Shown: positions 9,248 through 20,175 of the stretch, piece after piece
How the letters are laid out: each line of letters opens with the position of its first letter
Position numbering within the stretch: position 1 is the first letter of the stretch
Position numbers and translations under genes: made by a program
The notes under the pieces: model-generated
Seen by the model: the letters and a program-made list of their open reading frames with translations, nothing else
The model's database searches: none
Told to the model about the DNA's origin: nothing
Origin: Ardenticatenaceae bacterium
Lineage (GTDB): Bacteria; Chloroflexota; Anaerolineae; Promineifilales; Promineifilaceae
Direction: 5' to 3'
NCBI GenBank assembly: GCA_020634235.1
Contig: JACKCB010000004.1
Coordinates: 1 to 64,000 of the forward strand
DNA: 64,000 nucleotides

Positions 9248-11122
9248 TTACGATAAAAACGGATCGAGGGCGGTGATGAGCTGCTCAGTCTCGGCCAGCA
9301 GGCCCGCATTGGGCGCCGCCGCGGGGGCGAAACGGGTGGCGTCGCTTTGGGCCAGGCAGTCCATGGTCTGATGCACCAGTTCGTCGGGCACACCTTTGTC
9401 GCGCAGCAGGCCGGCCAGGGCGTAGCGGGTCAGGCCCACCACCGGCCGGGACAATCGCATCGCCAGATAATCCAACAGAATCTGCCCGGCCGGGGCGCTG
9501 CCCGGGCCAGACTGGCGCAGCGCCTGGCGGGCCACCGCGGCCGCCTGCGCCTGCTGCCGCTGTTCCGCCCGGCCGGCGCGCCGCTTTTGCTGCCACTGCC
9601 AGCCCCACTGCCCCACCAACAGCGCCAGCGGAATAGTCCACAGCAGCCAGTAGCCGGCCTGGAAGGGCAGCGGCGCGCGGCTGCTTTGCCAGGTATCCTG
9701 CACCGGCTTCAGCGGCTGCAAGCCGGCCACCTCAGCGCCATCCCCGGCCGGGGGCTGGCCACCGCTCCCTGCCGGCAGCGTAGGGAGCCTGGGGGCCGTA
9801 CTCTGGCCGTCCGGCGCAACCGCCACCACCGTCGGGCCGCTCTGCAGCGTCTGGTAGCTGCCCAGCAGCGGATCAAAATAGACGTAGGTCAGCGGCGGCA
9901 GGGTCAGGCTGCCCGCCTGCGTGGGCACCAGCACCCGCTCATAGCGGCGCGTCCCTTGCAGCAGGCCATCGGCAAAGGTCGTCTCCACGCTGGCCGGGCT
10001 GTCGAAGGCGCGCCATTCCGGCCCCTCCGGCCAGGCCGGATCGGGCAGGTTGCCGATGTTGCCCCGGCCGCTGATGGCCACATGCCAGGTGACGGTATCA
10101 TTGACCACCGTTTGCAGCGGGTCGACCGCCGCCTCCAGGCTAAACTGCCCCACCGCTCCCTGGAACCCGGCCGGGGCCGGGTCGGGCAGCGGGCGCACGG
10201 TCAGCGGAACCGGCTGGGTGTGCAGCTCCTGGTCATTGCTAAAAAAGCCGCCAGGGATAAGCAGCCCGGCCGGGTCAATGGTCAGCTCGCCCACCACCGT
10301 GGGGAAGAGCACCGTTTGCAGCTCCGTCACCCGGTAACTACGACCGGCCACCTCCAGCACATATTCCGCCTGCTCCGGCTGCTGCTCGTGCCACAGGCCG
10401 GTGAAATCGGGGGCCTGGTATTCCGGCTGGTCAAACAGCTCGCTGGCCTGGAAAAAGCGAAAGGTGTAAACGACCTGCTGCCCCTGGTAGGGCGTGGCCT
10501 GGTCTATTTCCGCCGTCACGTAAAAATCCTGGCCTTGCAGCCCAGCCGGGGGCGCGGCCGGGAAAACCGGCAGGTTCCCGGTTGCGGCCCCACCGCCGCC
10601 CAGCAAGTTGGGGAAGCTGGGGAAGTTGGGCAGCGACGGGAAGCCGGGCAAGGCGGGCTGCGGCACAGGCTGGACCAGGTTGCCCGTGCCCTGGCTCACC
10701 TGCACCGTAATGGGGTCAGTCTGGTAGCGCTGGCCACCCACCTCAACCTCAATGGGGCCGATGGTCAGCGTTCCCGGCCGGGTGGGCCGCAGTTGGTATT
10801 GGTAAATCGCCTGTGCCTGCATCCCCCCATTCCCCAGGTGGAACTGCGCGCTGTTACTGCTGCTCAACAAGTCAAAGCCATCCAGCGCCGGCAGGCTCGG
10901 CTGCCCGGCATCCGTCGCCAGGTCCACCGTCACCGTCAGCAGCAGCACCTCATCGGTGCTCAGGCTGGTGCGGTCCACCTCGGCCGTGACCACGCCGCCG
11001 CTCTGCGCCGCCGCCGGCAGCACCAGCCCGCCCAGCAGCAGCACCACCAGTGAAATCACCCAAAAACCTTTTGCCAATCGTTTCACGTCTACCATCCTCT
11101 TTCGCCTACCAACCGATACCAT
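9248..11122 (-). CDS. batD: BatD-like oxygen-tolerance protein
   Basis: Up to 624 residues: N-terminal signal peptide ending ...LPAAAQ, a long periplasmic beta-rich region made of BatD repeats (ITVQVS, TFRFFQASELF and similar segments), a Gly/Pro/Phe-rich linker (FPSLPNFPSFPNLLG), a transmembrane helix near 495-515 and a cytoplasmic C-terminal helical domain. The ATG at 11122 leaves 7 bases after batC; the in-frame ATG at 11095 gives a neater signal peptide, so the start is uncertain. BatD acts with the vWA proteins BatA/BatB in the cell envelope; its molecular job is not settled. Confidence 0.88.
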   Translation of the reverse strand: MVSVGRRKRMVDVKRLAKGFWVISLVVLLLGGLVLPAAAQSGGVVTAEVDRTSLSTDEVLLLTVTVDLATDAGQPSLPALDGFDLLSSSNSAQFHLGNGGMQAQAIYQYQLRPTRPGTLTIGPIEVEVGGQRYQTDPITVQVSQGTGNLVQPVPQPALPGFPSLPNFPSFPNLLGGGGAATGNLPVFPAAPPAGLQGQDFYVTAEIDQATPYQGQQVVYTFRFFQASELFDQPEYQAPDFTGLWHEQQPEQAEYVLEVAGRSYRVTELQTVLFPTVVGELTIDPAGLLIPGGFFSNDQELHTQPVPLTVRPLPDPAPAGFQGAVGQFSLEAAVDPLQTVVNDTVTWHVAISGRGNIGNLPDPAWPEGPEWRAFDSPASVETTFADGLLQGTRRYERVLVPTQAGSLTLPPLTYVYFDPLLGSYQTLQSGPTVVAVAPDGQSTAPRLPTLPAGSGGQPPAGDGAEVAGLQPLKPVQDTWQSSRAPLPFQAGYWLLWTIPLALLVGQWGWQWQQKRRAGRAEQRQQAQAAAVARQALRQSGPGSAPAGQILLDYLAMRLSRPVVGLTRYALAGLLRDKGVPDELVHQTMDCLAQSDATRFAPAAAPNAGLLAETEQLITALDPFLS

Positions 11123-11129
11123 CCGCCGC

Positions 11130-11942
<813 letters not shown>

Positions 11943-11970
11943 CGGGTCATTCCTCCGGGAGCGTTGTCTA

Positions 11971-13041
11971 TTAGGGCCGGCTTTTGGCCACCCGGCCGGG
12001 CAGCGCCGCGCCCCGCCGGGCCCACCTACGTGGTAGCACAGGGCGGCCCACCCGGTCAGGGATAAACTCACCGGCCACCAGCAGCAGCAGGGCCACAGCC
12101 AGGAAAATCTGGTAGCGCTCAATGTACCGCGTCTCAAAGCGGGTTTGCAGCGCCGCCTTTTGCAGCGAGTCAATTTCCGCCAGCAGACTGTCCAGTTCGT
12201 GCCCGCCGGCGCTGGCCCGGTAATAGCGGCCGCTGCCCGTTTGGGCAATGGCTTGCAGCGTGGTCTCATCCAGCCGGGAGATGGCCACGTCGCCGTTCTG
12301 GTCAGTCTTGTAGCCGGTGATCTGGCCGGCGGCGTCCGTCTCCGGCACCGGCTCCCCTTCGGGCGTGCCAAAGCCAATGGTGTAGATGATCACGTCCTGG
12401 TCGGCCGCTTCCTGCGCCGCGGCCAGGGGGTCGGTCTCGCGGTCTTCGCCGTCGGTCATCAGGATGAGTACCTTCTGGCTGGCCAGGTTGGGGTCGAAGC
12501 CGGTGAGGGCGGTGCGGATGGCGTCGCCGATGACCGTCCCCGGCCGGGAGATAGCCCCCGGGCCGGCGCTGTCCAGATAGCTGCGTGCGGTGAAGTAATC
12601 GCTGGTCAGCGGCACCTGCACAAAACTGGCCCCGGAGAAGAGCACCAGCCCCACTTCGTCACCATGCAGGCGGTCCATCAGGTCGCCAATCTCCAGCTTG
12701 GCCCGGTCCAGCCGCGTGGGCTTCATATCCTGGGCCAGCATGCTTTGCGACACGTCCAGGGCCACCATCACCTGCAAGCCTTCCTGCTCAATCTCCTGCA
12801 CTTCCGTGCCCCACTGCGGCCGGGCCAGGGCGATGAGGATCAGCGCCAGGGCCGCCAGCCAGAGCACGGTCCGCCAGCGGCGGCCGCGCCAGTTTACATT
12901 GGCCGTCAGCCGGGCCACCAGTTGGGGCTGGCCCAGCCGGCCGAGGGCGCGCTGCTGCTGCTGGCCGGCCCACCACAGGAAGAGAGCCGCCGCCGGCAGC
13001 AAGAGCAGCGCGCTAAGGTAAAAGGGGTTAGCAAAGGTCAT
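11971..13041 (-). CDS. batB: BatB-like vWA membrane protein
   Basis: 356 residues: two N-terminal transmembrane helices (about 8-25 and 58-75), a von Willebrand A domain with intact MIDAS motif DVSQS near residue 95 and a TDGED motif, and a C-terminal helix. Its start ATG overlaps the stop of the response-regulator gene upstream (TCAT, 13038-13041), so translation is coupled. Typical partner of BatA in aerotolerance operons; binds a divalent metal and probably protein partners at the membrane. Confidence 0.9.
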   Translation of the reverse strand: MTFANPFYLSALLLLPAAALFLWWAGQQQQRALGRLGQPQLVARLTANVNWRGRRWRTVLWLAALALILIALARPQWGTEVQEIEQEGLQVMVALDVSQSMLAQDMKPTRLDRAKLEIGDLMDRLHGDEVGLVLFSGASFVQVPLTSDYFTARSYLDSAGPGAISRPGTVIGDAIRTALTGFDPNLASQKVLILMTDGEDRETDPLAAAQEAADQDVIIYTIGFGTPEGEPVPETDAAGQITGYKTDQNGDVAISRLDETTLQAIAQTGSGRYYRASAGGHELDSLLAEIDSLQKAALQTRFETRYIERYQIFLAVALLLLVAGEFIPDRVGRPVLPRRWARRGAALPGRVAKSRP

Positions 13042-13457
13042 TGGACACCTTCATTGGGGTTGGGGTTATGGGGGAGCTGGTTGTTGAGCACCCCGGCCGG
13101 GAAACTGGCCAGCAGCCGGTTCAACTCCGTGCTCAGCCCCCGTTTGCTGAGGAACTGGTTGGCGCCGGCGGCCAGGGCGGCCGGGCCATACTGGGCCGCG
13201 GCCGACATCAGCACCACGGGCAGCCCCGGCCGGGCCTGCCGCATCTGCGCCAGCGCCCAGAAGCCATCCAGACCCGACAACTGCACGTCCATCAGCACCA
13301 GGTCGGGCTGCAGGGTGGCGGCCAGGGCCACCGCCGTGGCCCCATCTTCCGCCTCCCCCAGCAGCCGGTACTGGGGCCACTGCGTCAGGCAGACCGTCAC
13401 CATCTTGCGGATCAACCAGTCATCATCCACGATGAGCACGCCAAAGGTATGGTTCAT
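13038..13457 (-). CDS. CheY-like single-domain response regulator in the bat operon
   Basis: 139 residues. Receiver fold with acidic pocket DDD at 11-13, phospho-acceptor Asp57 in LVLMDVQLSG, switch Ser in VVLMSAA and Lys in FLSKRG. There is no output domain; the last ~20 residues are a Pro/Asn-rich tail. It overlaps batA by 4 bases at its start and batB by 4 bases at its end (both ATGA), so it is a fixed member of the operon and not a passenger. Receivers are not a standard part of Bat operons. No kinase gene is adjacent; the histidine kinase at 38.8 kb is a possible but unproven partner. Confidence 0.88.
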   Translation of the reverse strand: MNHTFGVLIVDDDWLIRKMVTVCLTQWPQYRLLGEAEDGATAVALAATLQPDLVLMDVQLSGLDGFWALAQMRQARPGLPVVLMSAAAQYGPAALAAGANQFLSKRGLSTELNRLLASFPAGVLNNQLPHNPNPNEGVQ

Positions 13458-14464
13458 GGCAGCTTCCTGAACAGCGTGTGGCGCAGCACCATTTCGGCCA
13501 GCAGCAGCAGCAGCGCCGGCAGCAAGAACCAGACGGCCAGTTCGGTGTAATGGTTGTAAACCTGCACCTCAATTTGGGATTTTTCCAGGCTGTTAATCTC
13601 ATCGTAGATGGCTTGCAGCCCGGTTGTATCTTCGGCGCGGAAGTATTGGCCGCCGGTAATATCGGCCACCTGGCGCAGGGTCTCTTCATCCAGCACGCTC
13701 TCCTGGTAGACGATCTGCTGGCCGCCAAAGACGCCGGGCACCGGCACCGGGACCTGCCCCGGCCGGGCCGCGCCAATCGTATACACCTTAATCCCCAGCG
13801 CTTTGGCCGCCTCGGCCGCCGTCAGCGGGTCAATCTGGCCAGAGTTATTCACGCCATCCGTCAGCAAGATAATCACCTTGCTCCGGGCTTCACTGTTGGC
13901 CAGGGCATTGGCCGCGTTGGCCAGCCCCAGCCCAATGGCCGTGCCATCATCCAGGCCCAGGTCGGTGGCCAACTGCACCTGCGCCAGCGCGCGGCTCAAC
14001 ATTGTGTGGTCCAGGGTCAGCGGGCTTTGGTTAAACGCCTCGCTGGCAAAGACAACCAGGCCCACCTTGTCATAGGGACGTTCGGCCACGAAGTCGTTAA
14101 TCACCTGCTTGGCCGCTTCCAACCGGTTCTGCGGCTGGAAATCGAGCGAGGCCATGCTGCCGGAGATGTCCAGGGCCAGGGCAATTTCCACCCCTTCTCC
14201 CTTAATCGTCTCGCGGCCCTGCACAATTTGCGGCCGGGCCAGGGCCAGCAGGATGAGGGCCACCACCAACAGGCGCAGCCCGGTGAGCAGCGGGCGCAGG
14301 CTGGTGCGCCAGGTGCGGGGCAGGCCGCGGGTCAGGCTGGTGGCGGCGTATTGCAGGGTGGCCGGCCGGGCCTGCCGCCCATTGCGCCAGTGGTAAACCA
14401 GCAGCAGCAGCGGCAGCAGCAGCGCCAGCAGCAGAATCCAGGGGTCAGCAAATTGAAAGTTCAT
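13454..14464 (-). CDS. batA: BatA-like vWA membrane protein
   Basis: 336 residues: N-terminal helix, second helix near 60-78, vWA domain with MIDAS DISGS near residue 98 and LLTDGVNNSG, and a C-terminal helix followed by a short basic tail. It overlaps the genes on both sides by 4 bases (14461-14464 and 13454-13457). Family partner of BatB; inferred to work in an envelope complex driven by the MoxR ATPase of the same operon. Confidence 0.9.
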   Translation of the reverse strand: MNFQFADPWILLLALLLPLLLLVYHWRNGRQARPATLQYAATSLTRGLPRTWRTSLRPLLTGLRLLVVALILLALARPQIVQGRETIKGEGVEIALALDISGSMASLDFQPQNRLEAAKQVINDFVAERPYDKVGLVVFASEAFNQSPLTLDHTMLSRALAQVQLATDLGLDDGTAIGLGLANAANALANSEARSKVIILLTDGVNNSGQIDPLTAAEAAKALGIKVYTIGAARPGQVPVPVPGVFGGQQIVYQESVLDEETLRQVADITGGQYFRAEDTTGLQAIYDEINSLEKSQIEVQVYNHYTELAVWFLLPALLLLLAEMVLRHTLFRKLP

Positions 14465-15474
14465 GCGCGGGCCTCCGCTTTTTGCTGCGTGCCGTTGGCC
14501 GAGAAGCCTGGCTGGCGCTGGCCGGCCGCCGCCACGTCGTCGGCCGTGATGACCAGCGGGCGGCTGCTTTCGACCAGGGCGCGGGCCAGGGCCAGCAGTT
14601 GGGCGGCATCGGTGATGCCGGGGGTAAAGTTGGCAAATTTCACCAGGTCGCTCTCGTCCAGGAAGGCCGCTAACTGCCGGGCGGTGTCGGGGTGCATGGC
14701 GATCTGGCGCAGGCTGGCGCGCACTTCGCCGGTGGTTCGTTCCAGCATGGGCACGCCGTAGGTTTGTTCCAGGTAGCGGCGCACGCAGCCGGATACCAGG
14801 GTGTAATGGGTCTTGAACTGGCCTTGCTGCGGCAGCTCCAGGCTTTCGATGCGCGCCAGTTCGGCCAGGGCGACTTCGTGCGGCAGCCGGTTATCGACCC
14901 CGGCCGGGGCCAGGCGCGCCCGCTGCCGCTGCCACAGCCACCCGCCGCTACCAGCGGCCACGGCCAGGAGCAGGGCAGTTATCCACAGGGCCAGGTTAGA
15001 CACAGGCAGCTCGGCTTGCGGCTTGATATCGCGCAGTTCGCGGTCGTCTTCTGTCAGCACCGAGTTGATGGTGATAACCGCCGGGCTAACCGTGATATCG
15101 CTGAGCTGGCCGGCGTTGTCGGCCAGGGTCACGGTGAGCGTGGGGGTGCTGAACTGGCCGGGGGCAAACAGCCGGGCGTCGATCTGCTGGCTGGTGGTCT
15201 TGCTGCCATCGGCGTTGGTGACGCTGGTGGCCGGGGATTGGCTGACCACGGTGAAGTCCCCCCACTCGCCGGGCAGTTGGGGGAAGATGACCTGGGTCCC
15301 GGCCGGGTGGTTCACGGTCAGGGTCAGCGGCAGGGGGTCGCCTACCGTCCAGTCCTGGCCGGTGGCGGTGAGGGTGGCGGTGGCCAGGGTTTGGGCCGCC
15401 CCCGGCCGGGGCCAGCCCAGCAGCGCCAGCAGCAGCAATAGAGGCAGGAGTAACAGTTGTCGTTTCATTATCAT
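14461..15474 (-). CDS. Membrane protein of the MoxR/Bat operon (DUF4381/BatD-like)
   Basis: 337 residues: signal peptide ending near GAAQ, a periplasmic beta domain (about 30-150) resembling BatD repeats, one transmembrane helix (about 165-185) and a cytoplasmic helical domain containing LAELARIESLELPQQGQF and VRRYLEQTYGVPMLERTTGE. That arrangement and its place between the DUF58 and BatA genes fit DUF4381-type proteins. The start is either 15474 or the ATG at 15468; an AGGGATAA ribosome site serves both. The 3' end overlaps batA by 4 bases. Confidence 0.75.
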   Translation of the reverse strand: MIMKRQLLLLPLLLLLALLGWPRPGAAQTLATATLTATGQDWTVGDPLPLTLTVNHPAGTQVIFPQLPGEWGDFTVVSQSPATSVTNADGSKTTSQQIDARLFAPGQFSTPTLTVTLADNAGQLSDITVSPAVITINSVLTEDDRELRDIKPQAELPVSNLALWITALLLAVAAGSGGWLWQRQRARLAPAGVDNRLPHEVALAELARIESLELPQQGQFKTHYTLVSGCVRRYLEQTYGVPMLERTTGEVRASLRQIAMHPDTARQLAAFLDESDLVKFANFTPGITDAAQLLALARALVESSRPLVITADDVAAAGQRQPGFSANGTQQKAEARA

Positions 15475-15491
15475 TTATCCCTGGGTCGCCC

Positions 15492-16379
15492 CTAATGCCG
15501 TATCCGGCGGGCCCGTTCCTGGAAGAACAGCGTCAGCGGCATGGTGTAATCCTGGTCCGTACTCACCGCGATGCGGTCCACACTGGCCTGGCGGAAGACC
15601 CGCTGCCTGGCCTGGGCCTGCGCCTGCACCCGCTGCGCAAACGCCTCGCGCCACGGCCGGCTGCCGGTATCCACCCAGACAATCTCACCACTCTCCGGGT
15701 CTTCCATAGCCAGCAGGCCCACGTTTTGCAGCGCCACCTCCAGCGGGTCGTGCAAGTCCACGGCAATCACATCATGCCGCCTGTTGGTCACCGCCAGCGA
15801 GCGCCGGTAACTCTCCGGGTCAGCCTGGAAGTCCGAGACCACAAAGACAATGCTGCGCCGCTTCAGAATCTGGTTCACCTTATCCAGGGCCAGCTTAATG
15901 TTGGTGCCCCGGCTCTGTGGTTCAAAGGCCAGCAGCTCCCGGACCAGGCGCAGCACGTGGGTGCGCCCCTTGCGCGGCGGGATAAACAGCTCAACCTCGT
16001 CAGTGAAGATGAGCAGCCCTACCTTGTCGTTGTTGGTGGTGGCCGCAAAGGAGAGCACAGCGGTTAACTCTGCCGCCAATTCCCGCTTAAAGCGGTTCAC
16101 CGAGCCGAAATCTCCCGAACCGCTGGCGTCCACCACCAGCATCACCGTCAGTTCACGCTCTTCCACGTAGCGCTTCACGTAAGGTTCGCCGGTGCGGGCG
16201 GTTACATTCCAGTCGATGGTGCGGATTTCATCCCCCATCTGGTACGGGCGCACCTCATCAAAGGCCATCCCGCGCCCCTTGAAAATGGCGTGGTACTCTC
16301 CGGCAAAGCTGTCATCCACCAGGCGCCGGGTGCGAATCTCGATGCGGCGGATTTTCTTCATCAGGTCGGCAGTTAGCAT
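15492..16379 (-). CDS. DUF58 protein (MoxR-associated vWA-like)
   Basis: 295 residues. Carries the DUF58 core FDEVRPYQMGDEIRTIDWNV near 40-60, followed by VKRYVEERELTVMLVVDASGS, a MIDAS-like DASGS strand. DUF58 proteins accompany MoxR ATPases and are thought to be cytoplasmic substrates or adaptors. It lies 27 bases after moxR and 17 bases before the next gene, within one transcription unit. Confidence 0.9.
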   Translation of the reverse strand: MLTADLMKKIRRIEIRTRRLVDDSFAGEYHAIFKGRGMAFDEVRPYQMGDEIRTIDWNVTARTGEPYVKRYVEERELTVMLVVDASGSGDFGSVNRFKRELAAELTAVLSFAATTNNDKVGLLIFTDEVELFIPPRKGRTHVLRLVRELLAFEPQSRGTNIKLALDKVNQILKRRSIVFVVSDFQADPESYRRSLAVTNRRHDVIAVDLHDPLEVALQNVGLLAMEDPESGEIVWVDTGSRPWREAFAQRVQAQAQARQRVFRQASVDRIAVSTDQDYTMPLTLFFQERARRIRH

Positions 16380-16406
16380 GGCGCACGTTCCTTTTTGGGA
16401 GTCGGC

Positions 16407-17399
<993 letters not shown>

Positions 17400-17435
17400 G
17401 GGACATCTCCTTGGATTTGGGGGGCTGTTTGGGGG

Positions 17436-17903
17436 TTATTGGCTGGCGAGCGTGCCGCTTAACACGGGGTCCCGGCCGCAGAGCCAGGGCAGGTCGATAC
17501 GGGCCTGGGTGGCCAGGGTCTGGCCGTCGGCGCTGAGCCGGCCGGTGAGTTGTATGTTGACCTTCAGGCCATCGACGTTGAGCGGGACGGTGGCGGTTAG
17601 CTGGCGCGGGTTCTGGCGCTGGATCTGGCCGGTGGCATACTGCACCCCGGCCGGGACAGCCACCACCCCACAATTGCGCCCATCGACCACCAGGCCACGC
17701 CCCACAAAGACCTGGCCGTCCACCACGTCGCCGGTCTGAGTCAACCGCAGGACCAGCGGCGCACTGCTGCCCTGGTCGCCCGTTACCCGGCCGTAAAATG
17801 TGCCGGTGAATGGGGCTGTGGTTTGGGGCGTGGCGGCCAGGGTGGTCAGGCCGGCCAGGCCCAGGACAAGCAGCAGCAAGAACAGTCGCGGGATTGATTT
17901 CAT
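17436..17903 (-). CDS. Small secreted protein, unknown
   Basis: 155 residues with a clear signal peptide (LLLLVLGLAGLTTLAA) and a beta-rich mature part of repeated F/Y-x-G strands (FTGTFYGRVTGD, ATGQIQRQNPRQL). Two cysteines in the mature part (NCGV and WLCGRD) could form a disulphide. GAGGTGCA precedes the ATG. It lies 36 bases upstream of moxR, so it may be the first gene of that operon. No family recognised. Confidence 0.65.
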   Translation of the reverse strand: MKSIPRLFLLLLVLGLAGLTTLAATPQTTAPFTGTFYGRVTGDQGSSAPLVLRLTQTGDVVDGQVFVGRGLVVDGRNCGVVAVPAGVQYATGQIQRQNPRQLTATVPLNVDGLKVNIQLTGRLSADGQTLATQARIDLPWLCGRDPVLSGTLASQ

Positions 17904-18105
17904 TGCACCTCGCCGTAGTGATCCCGGCCGGGGCGAAGGTCCCGGCCGGGGTAGAATGCCTACAGCCTAGCAAAACGGGCCGCGCTTTGCCTTTAAGGCC
18001 AACCGCCAGTTGTCTTAAGCGAAACTTAAGGGGATGAAGTGCATCAGGCCGCAGCAGCCCTGCCCCCCCGCTGCTGTCTGGAGACTGCCCGGCTCCCCGG
18101 CCGGT

Positions 18106-20025
18106 TTAGGGGGCCTGCTCCGTTACCCGGCCGGGAATGTTGGCCGAGGGAAAGACGAGGGGAAACGCCACAGCGGGGTCCAGCGCCGCCAGGCTGCCGC
18201 CCCCGACGTTGATCAGCAGCAGCGTATCATTGGCCGAGACAAACCAGTTGCCCCCCGGCCGGGGCGTGCGCGTGCCCCCGGTAAAAATGTGCTGCAAAGC
18301 CGGATTCTGCATGTCGATGGCATACAACAGAATCTGGGTGGTGATGTCGCTGCCCGTTTGCACCAGCAGGTAGGGCTGCCCCTGGTGCAGCAGCAGTTGC
18401 ATTTCCGCCACTTCGGGCTGCTTGTAGGCGCGCTGCCACTGGATGGTGCCATCGGGGCGCAAAGCGATGAGGCGGCCGCCGCCCAGCTCCCGGTGGGCCA
18501 GCAGCGCGCCGCCATCCGGCAGGGCCACAACGCTCGCCGCGCCGAGGGTGCTGCGCGGGAGTTGGTATAGGCGGTCTGCGGTCATCGTCAGCGGATCCAG
18601 GCGGTAGAGGCCGTCATAGGTTGCCAGCCAGATTTGGCTGCCGGCGCTGACGGGCTGGCCGTTCAGCGGCATGGGCCAGGTTTGCAGGCCAGACGCCGTC
18701 AGGGCGTACACCGGCCCTTGATGGCCGGTGACCGATAAGATGAGCTGGTCCGCCGTCAGGAGCCAGTCGGCCGCTGGCTGGGCCAGTCTGGCCCACCACA
18801 GCACCTCGCCGCTGGCGGCAATGGCTGTCAGGTCCTGGCGGACGGCCACCACTACCCCGCCACCGGGCAGGGGCCGCAGGGTAGGCAAACCCACTTTGTT
18901 TAGGTCAACCTGCCACAGGGGGGCTTCGGCCAACGTGGTTGTCGCCTCGTCTGCGGCCAGGAGGGGGTAGGCGGTTACCTGCCCCGGCCGGGTGACCATG
19001 TAGAGCTGCGTTTGGTGGGCATCCACAACGACGCTGGTTATGGTCTCGGTCAGGGTCCGCCGCCAGCGCAGGCGGCCGTCGGCCACGTCCAGGCCAACAA
19101 GCTCCTCATCCTGCAGGGCCAGGAGCGTGTTGCCGTTAACCACGCCAACGAATTGCGGGTCTTCGGCGGTCCCCGGCCGGGTCCACGCCACCCCCGGCAT
19201 GGCGGCCATCCGGTTGTTCCAGATAAACGGCGACGGCGGCAGCCAGCCCGCTTCCGTGGGGTCACTCCCCCAGTAGCCCGGCCCCGGTTCATCCGGCATG
19301 TGGGTCCGAATCTCAAAGTGAAGATGCGGCGGCGTCCGCGGCTGGCCGATTTCGGCAATTTTCTGGCCGCGCACCACGCAGTCGCCGGCGCGCAGGGTGA
19401 CGCTGTCGGGGTCCATGTGGCCATAAAACGAGAGCACCGTGCGGCCATCGGCGAAAGTATGGCGGATGATGATAGTGCCCTGGTCGGTCCCCCAGCCGTA
19501 TGGGTGGGCATAGGTTACCCGGCCGTGGCCAATGGCATAGACCGGCACCCCCAGATTGGAGCGGCCGCGCACCAACTGCCAATCCTCGCCGGCATGATAC
19601 AGGTCATAGCGGCTGCGGAACTGGCCAAAACCCCGCCCGCCGTAGCTGACGTTCAGCGCATCCGGCGGGTCGAGCGGGAAGTCTAGCAGGTCGACAATGC
19701 CGCACAGGGCGTTCTCTTGCGGTTCGGGATCGTGGAGGATGGCGGCCCGCGGGTCTCCGGTGACCGGGATGGGCAGGGGCGTGGGGGTGGGGGTCGGGGT
19801 GGCCGTGGGGGAGGGGGTGGCCGTCGCGGTGGGGCTGGGCAAGGGGGTGGCGGTGGCGGTGGGAACGGCCGTGGGCGTGGCCAGGGCGGCCACTGGGCTG
19901 CCGGGCGGGGCAGCGGGCGGCGCGCCAGGGCCAGCCGCCTGGCAGCCAGCCAGCAGAAGGAAAACGACCAGCGGGAAAGCGACCGCTTTTGGCCAGGTCA
20001 ACGACCGCCCCATTCGTCTACGCAT
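18106..20025 (-). CDS. Lipoprotein with M23 peptidase domain and C-terminal beta-propeller
   Basis: 639 residues. Lipobox LLAGC near residue 28, a Thr/Pro/Ala linker (about 40-88), then an M23 (LytM) metallopeptidase domain with zinc-ligand motifs YHAGED (near 145) and HLHFE (near 235), plus YGHMD. The last ~350 residues are repeated propeller-like blades (LVGLDVADGRLRWRRTL, LTAIAASGEVLWWARL) of the PQQ/quinoprotein type. The M23 domain would cut peptidoglycan cross-bridges outside the membrane; the propeller may bind partners or wall polymers. Isolated on the minus strand between non-coding gaps. Confidence 0.85.
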   Translation of the reverse strand: MRRRMGRSLTWPKAVAFPLVVFLLLAGCQAAGPGAPPAAPPGSPVAALATPTAVPTATATPLPSPTATATPSPTATPTPTPTPLPIPVTGDPRAAILHDPEPQENALCGIVDLLDFPLDPPDALNVSYGGRGFGQFRSRYDLYHAGEDWQLVRGRSNLGVPVYAIGHGRVTYAHPYGWGTDQGTIIIRHTFADGRTVLSFYGHMDPDSVTLRAGDCVVRGQKIAEIGQPRTPPHLHFEIRTHMPDEPGPGYWGSDPTEAGWLPPSPFIWNNRMAAMPGVAWTRPGTAEDPQFVGVVNGNTLLALQDEELVGLDVADGRLRWRRTLTETITSVVVDAHQTQLYMVTRPGQVTAYPLLAADEATTTLAEAPLWQVDLNKVGLPTLRPLPGGGVVVAVRQDLTAIAASGEVLWWARLAQPAADWLLTADQLILSVTGHQGPVYALTASGLQTWPMPLNGQPVSAGSQIWLATYDGLYRLDPLTMTADRLYQLPRSTLGAASVVALPDGGALLAHRELGGGRLIALRPDGTIQWQRAYKQPEVAEMQLLLHQGQPYLLVQTGSDITTQILLYAIDMQNPALQHIFTGGTRTPRPGGNWFVSANDTLLLINVGGGSLAALDPAVAFPLVFPSANIPGRVTEQAP

Positions 20026-20175
20026 AGCCGGTAAGTTATCCTGATTTTCCCGGCCGGGCGAGGAAAATCACAGGTTGTTAATGGAAGCGAGCACGGCTGG
20101 CCAACGGGAAAGTACGCGCGACGTCCCGGCACGGCAATGGCGGTAGGTGTGGTCCCGGCCGGGTTCATTCATCCG
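20026..20175. other. Intergenic gap with three CCCGGCCGGG-type sites
   Basis: No gene seen. Copies or near-copies of the CCCGGCCGGG palindrome lie near 20050, 20153 and 20206. They are the last dense group before the motif-poor 20.2-34 kb island. Confidence 0.5.

Noticed and set aside
9347..11053. Plus-strand open frame of 568 codons
   Set aside because: Fully antisense to batD with low-complexity His/Arg/Gln content; shadow frame.
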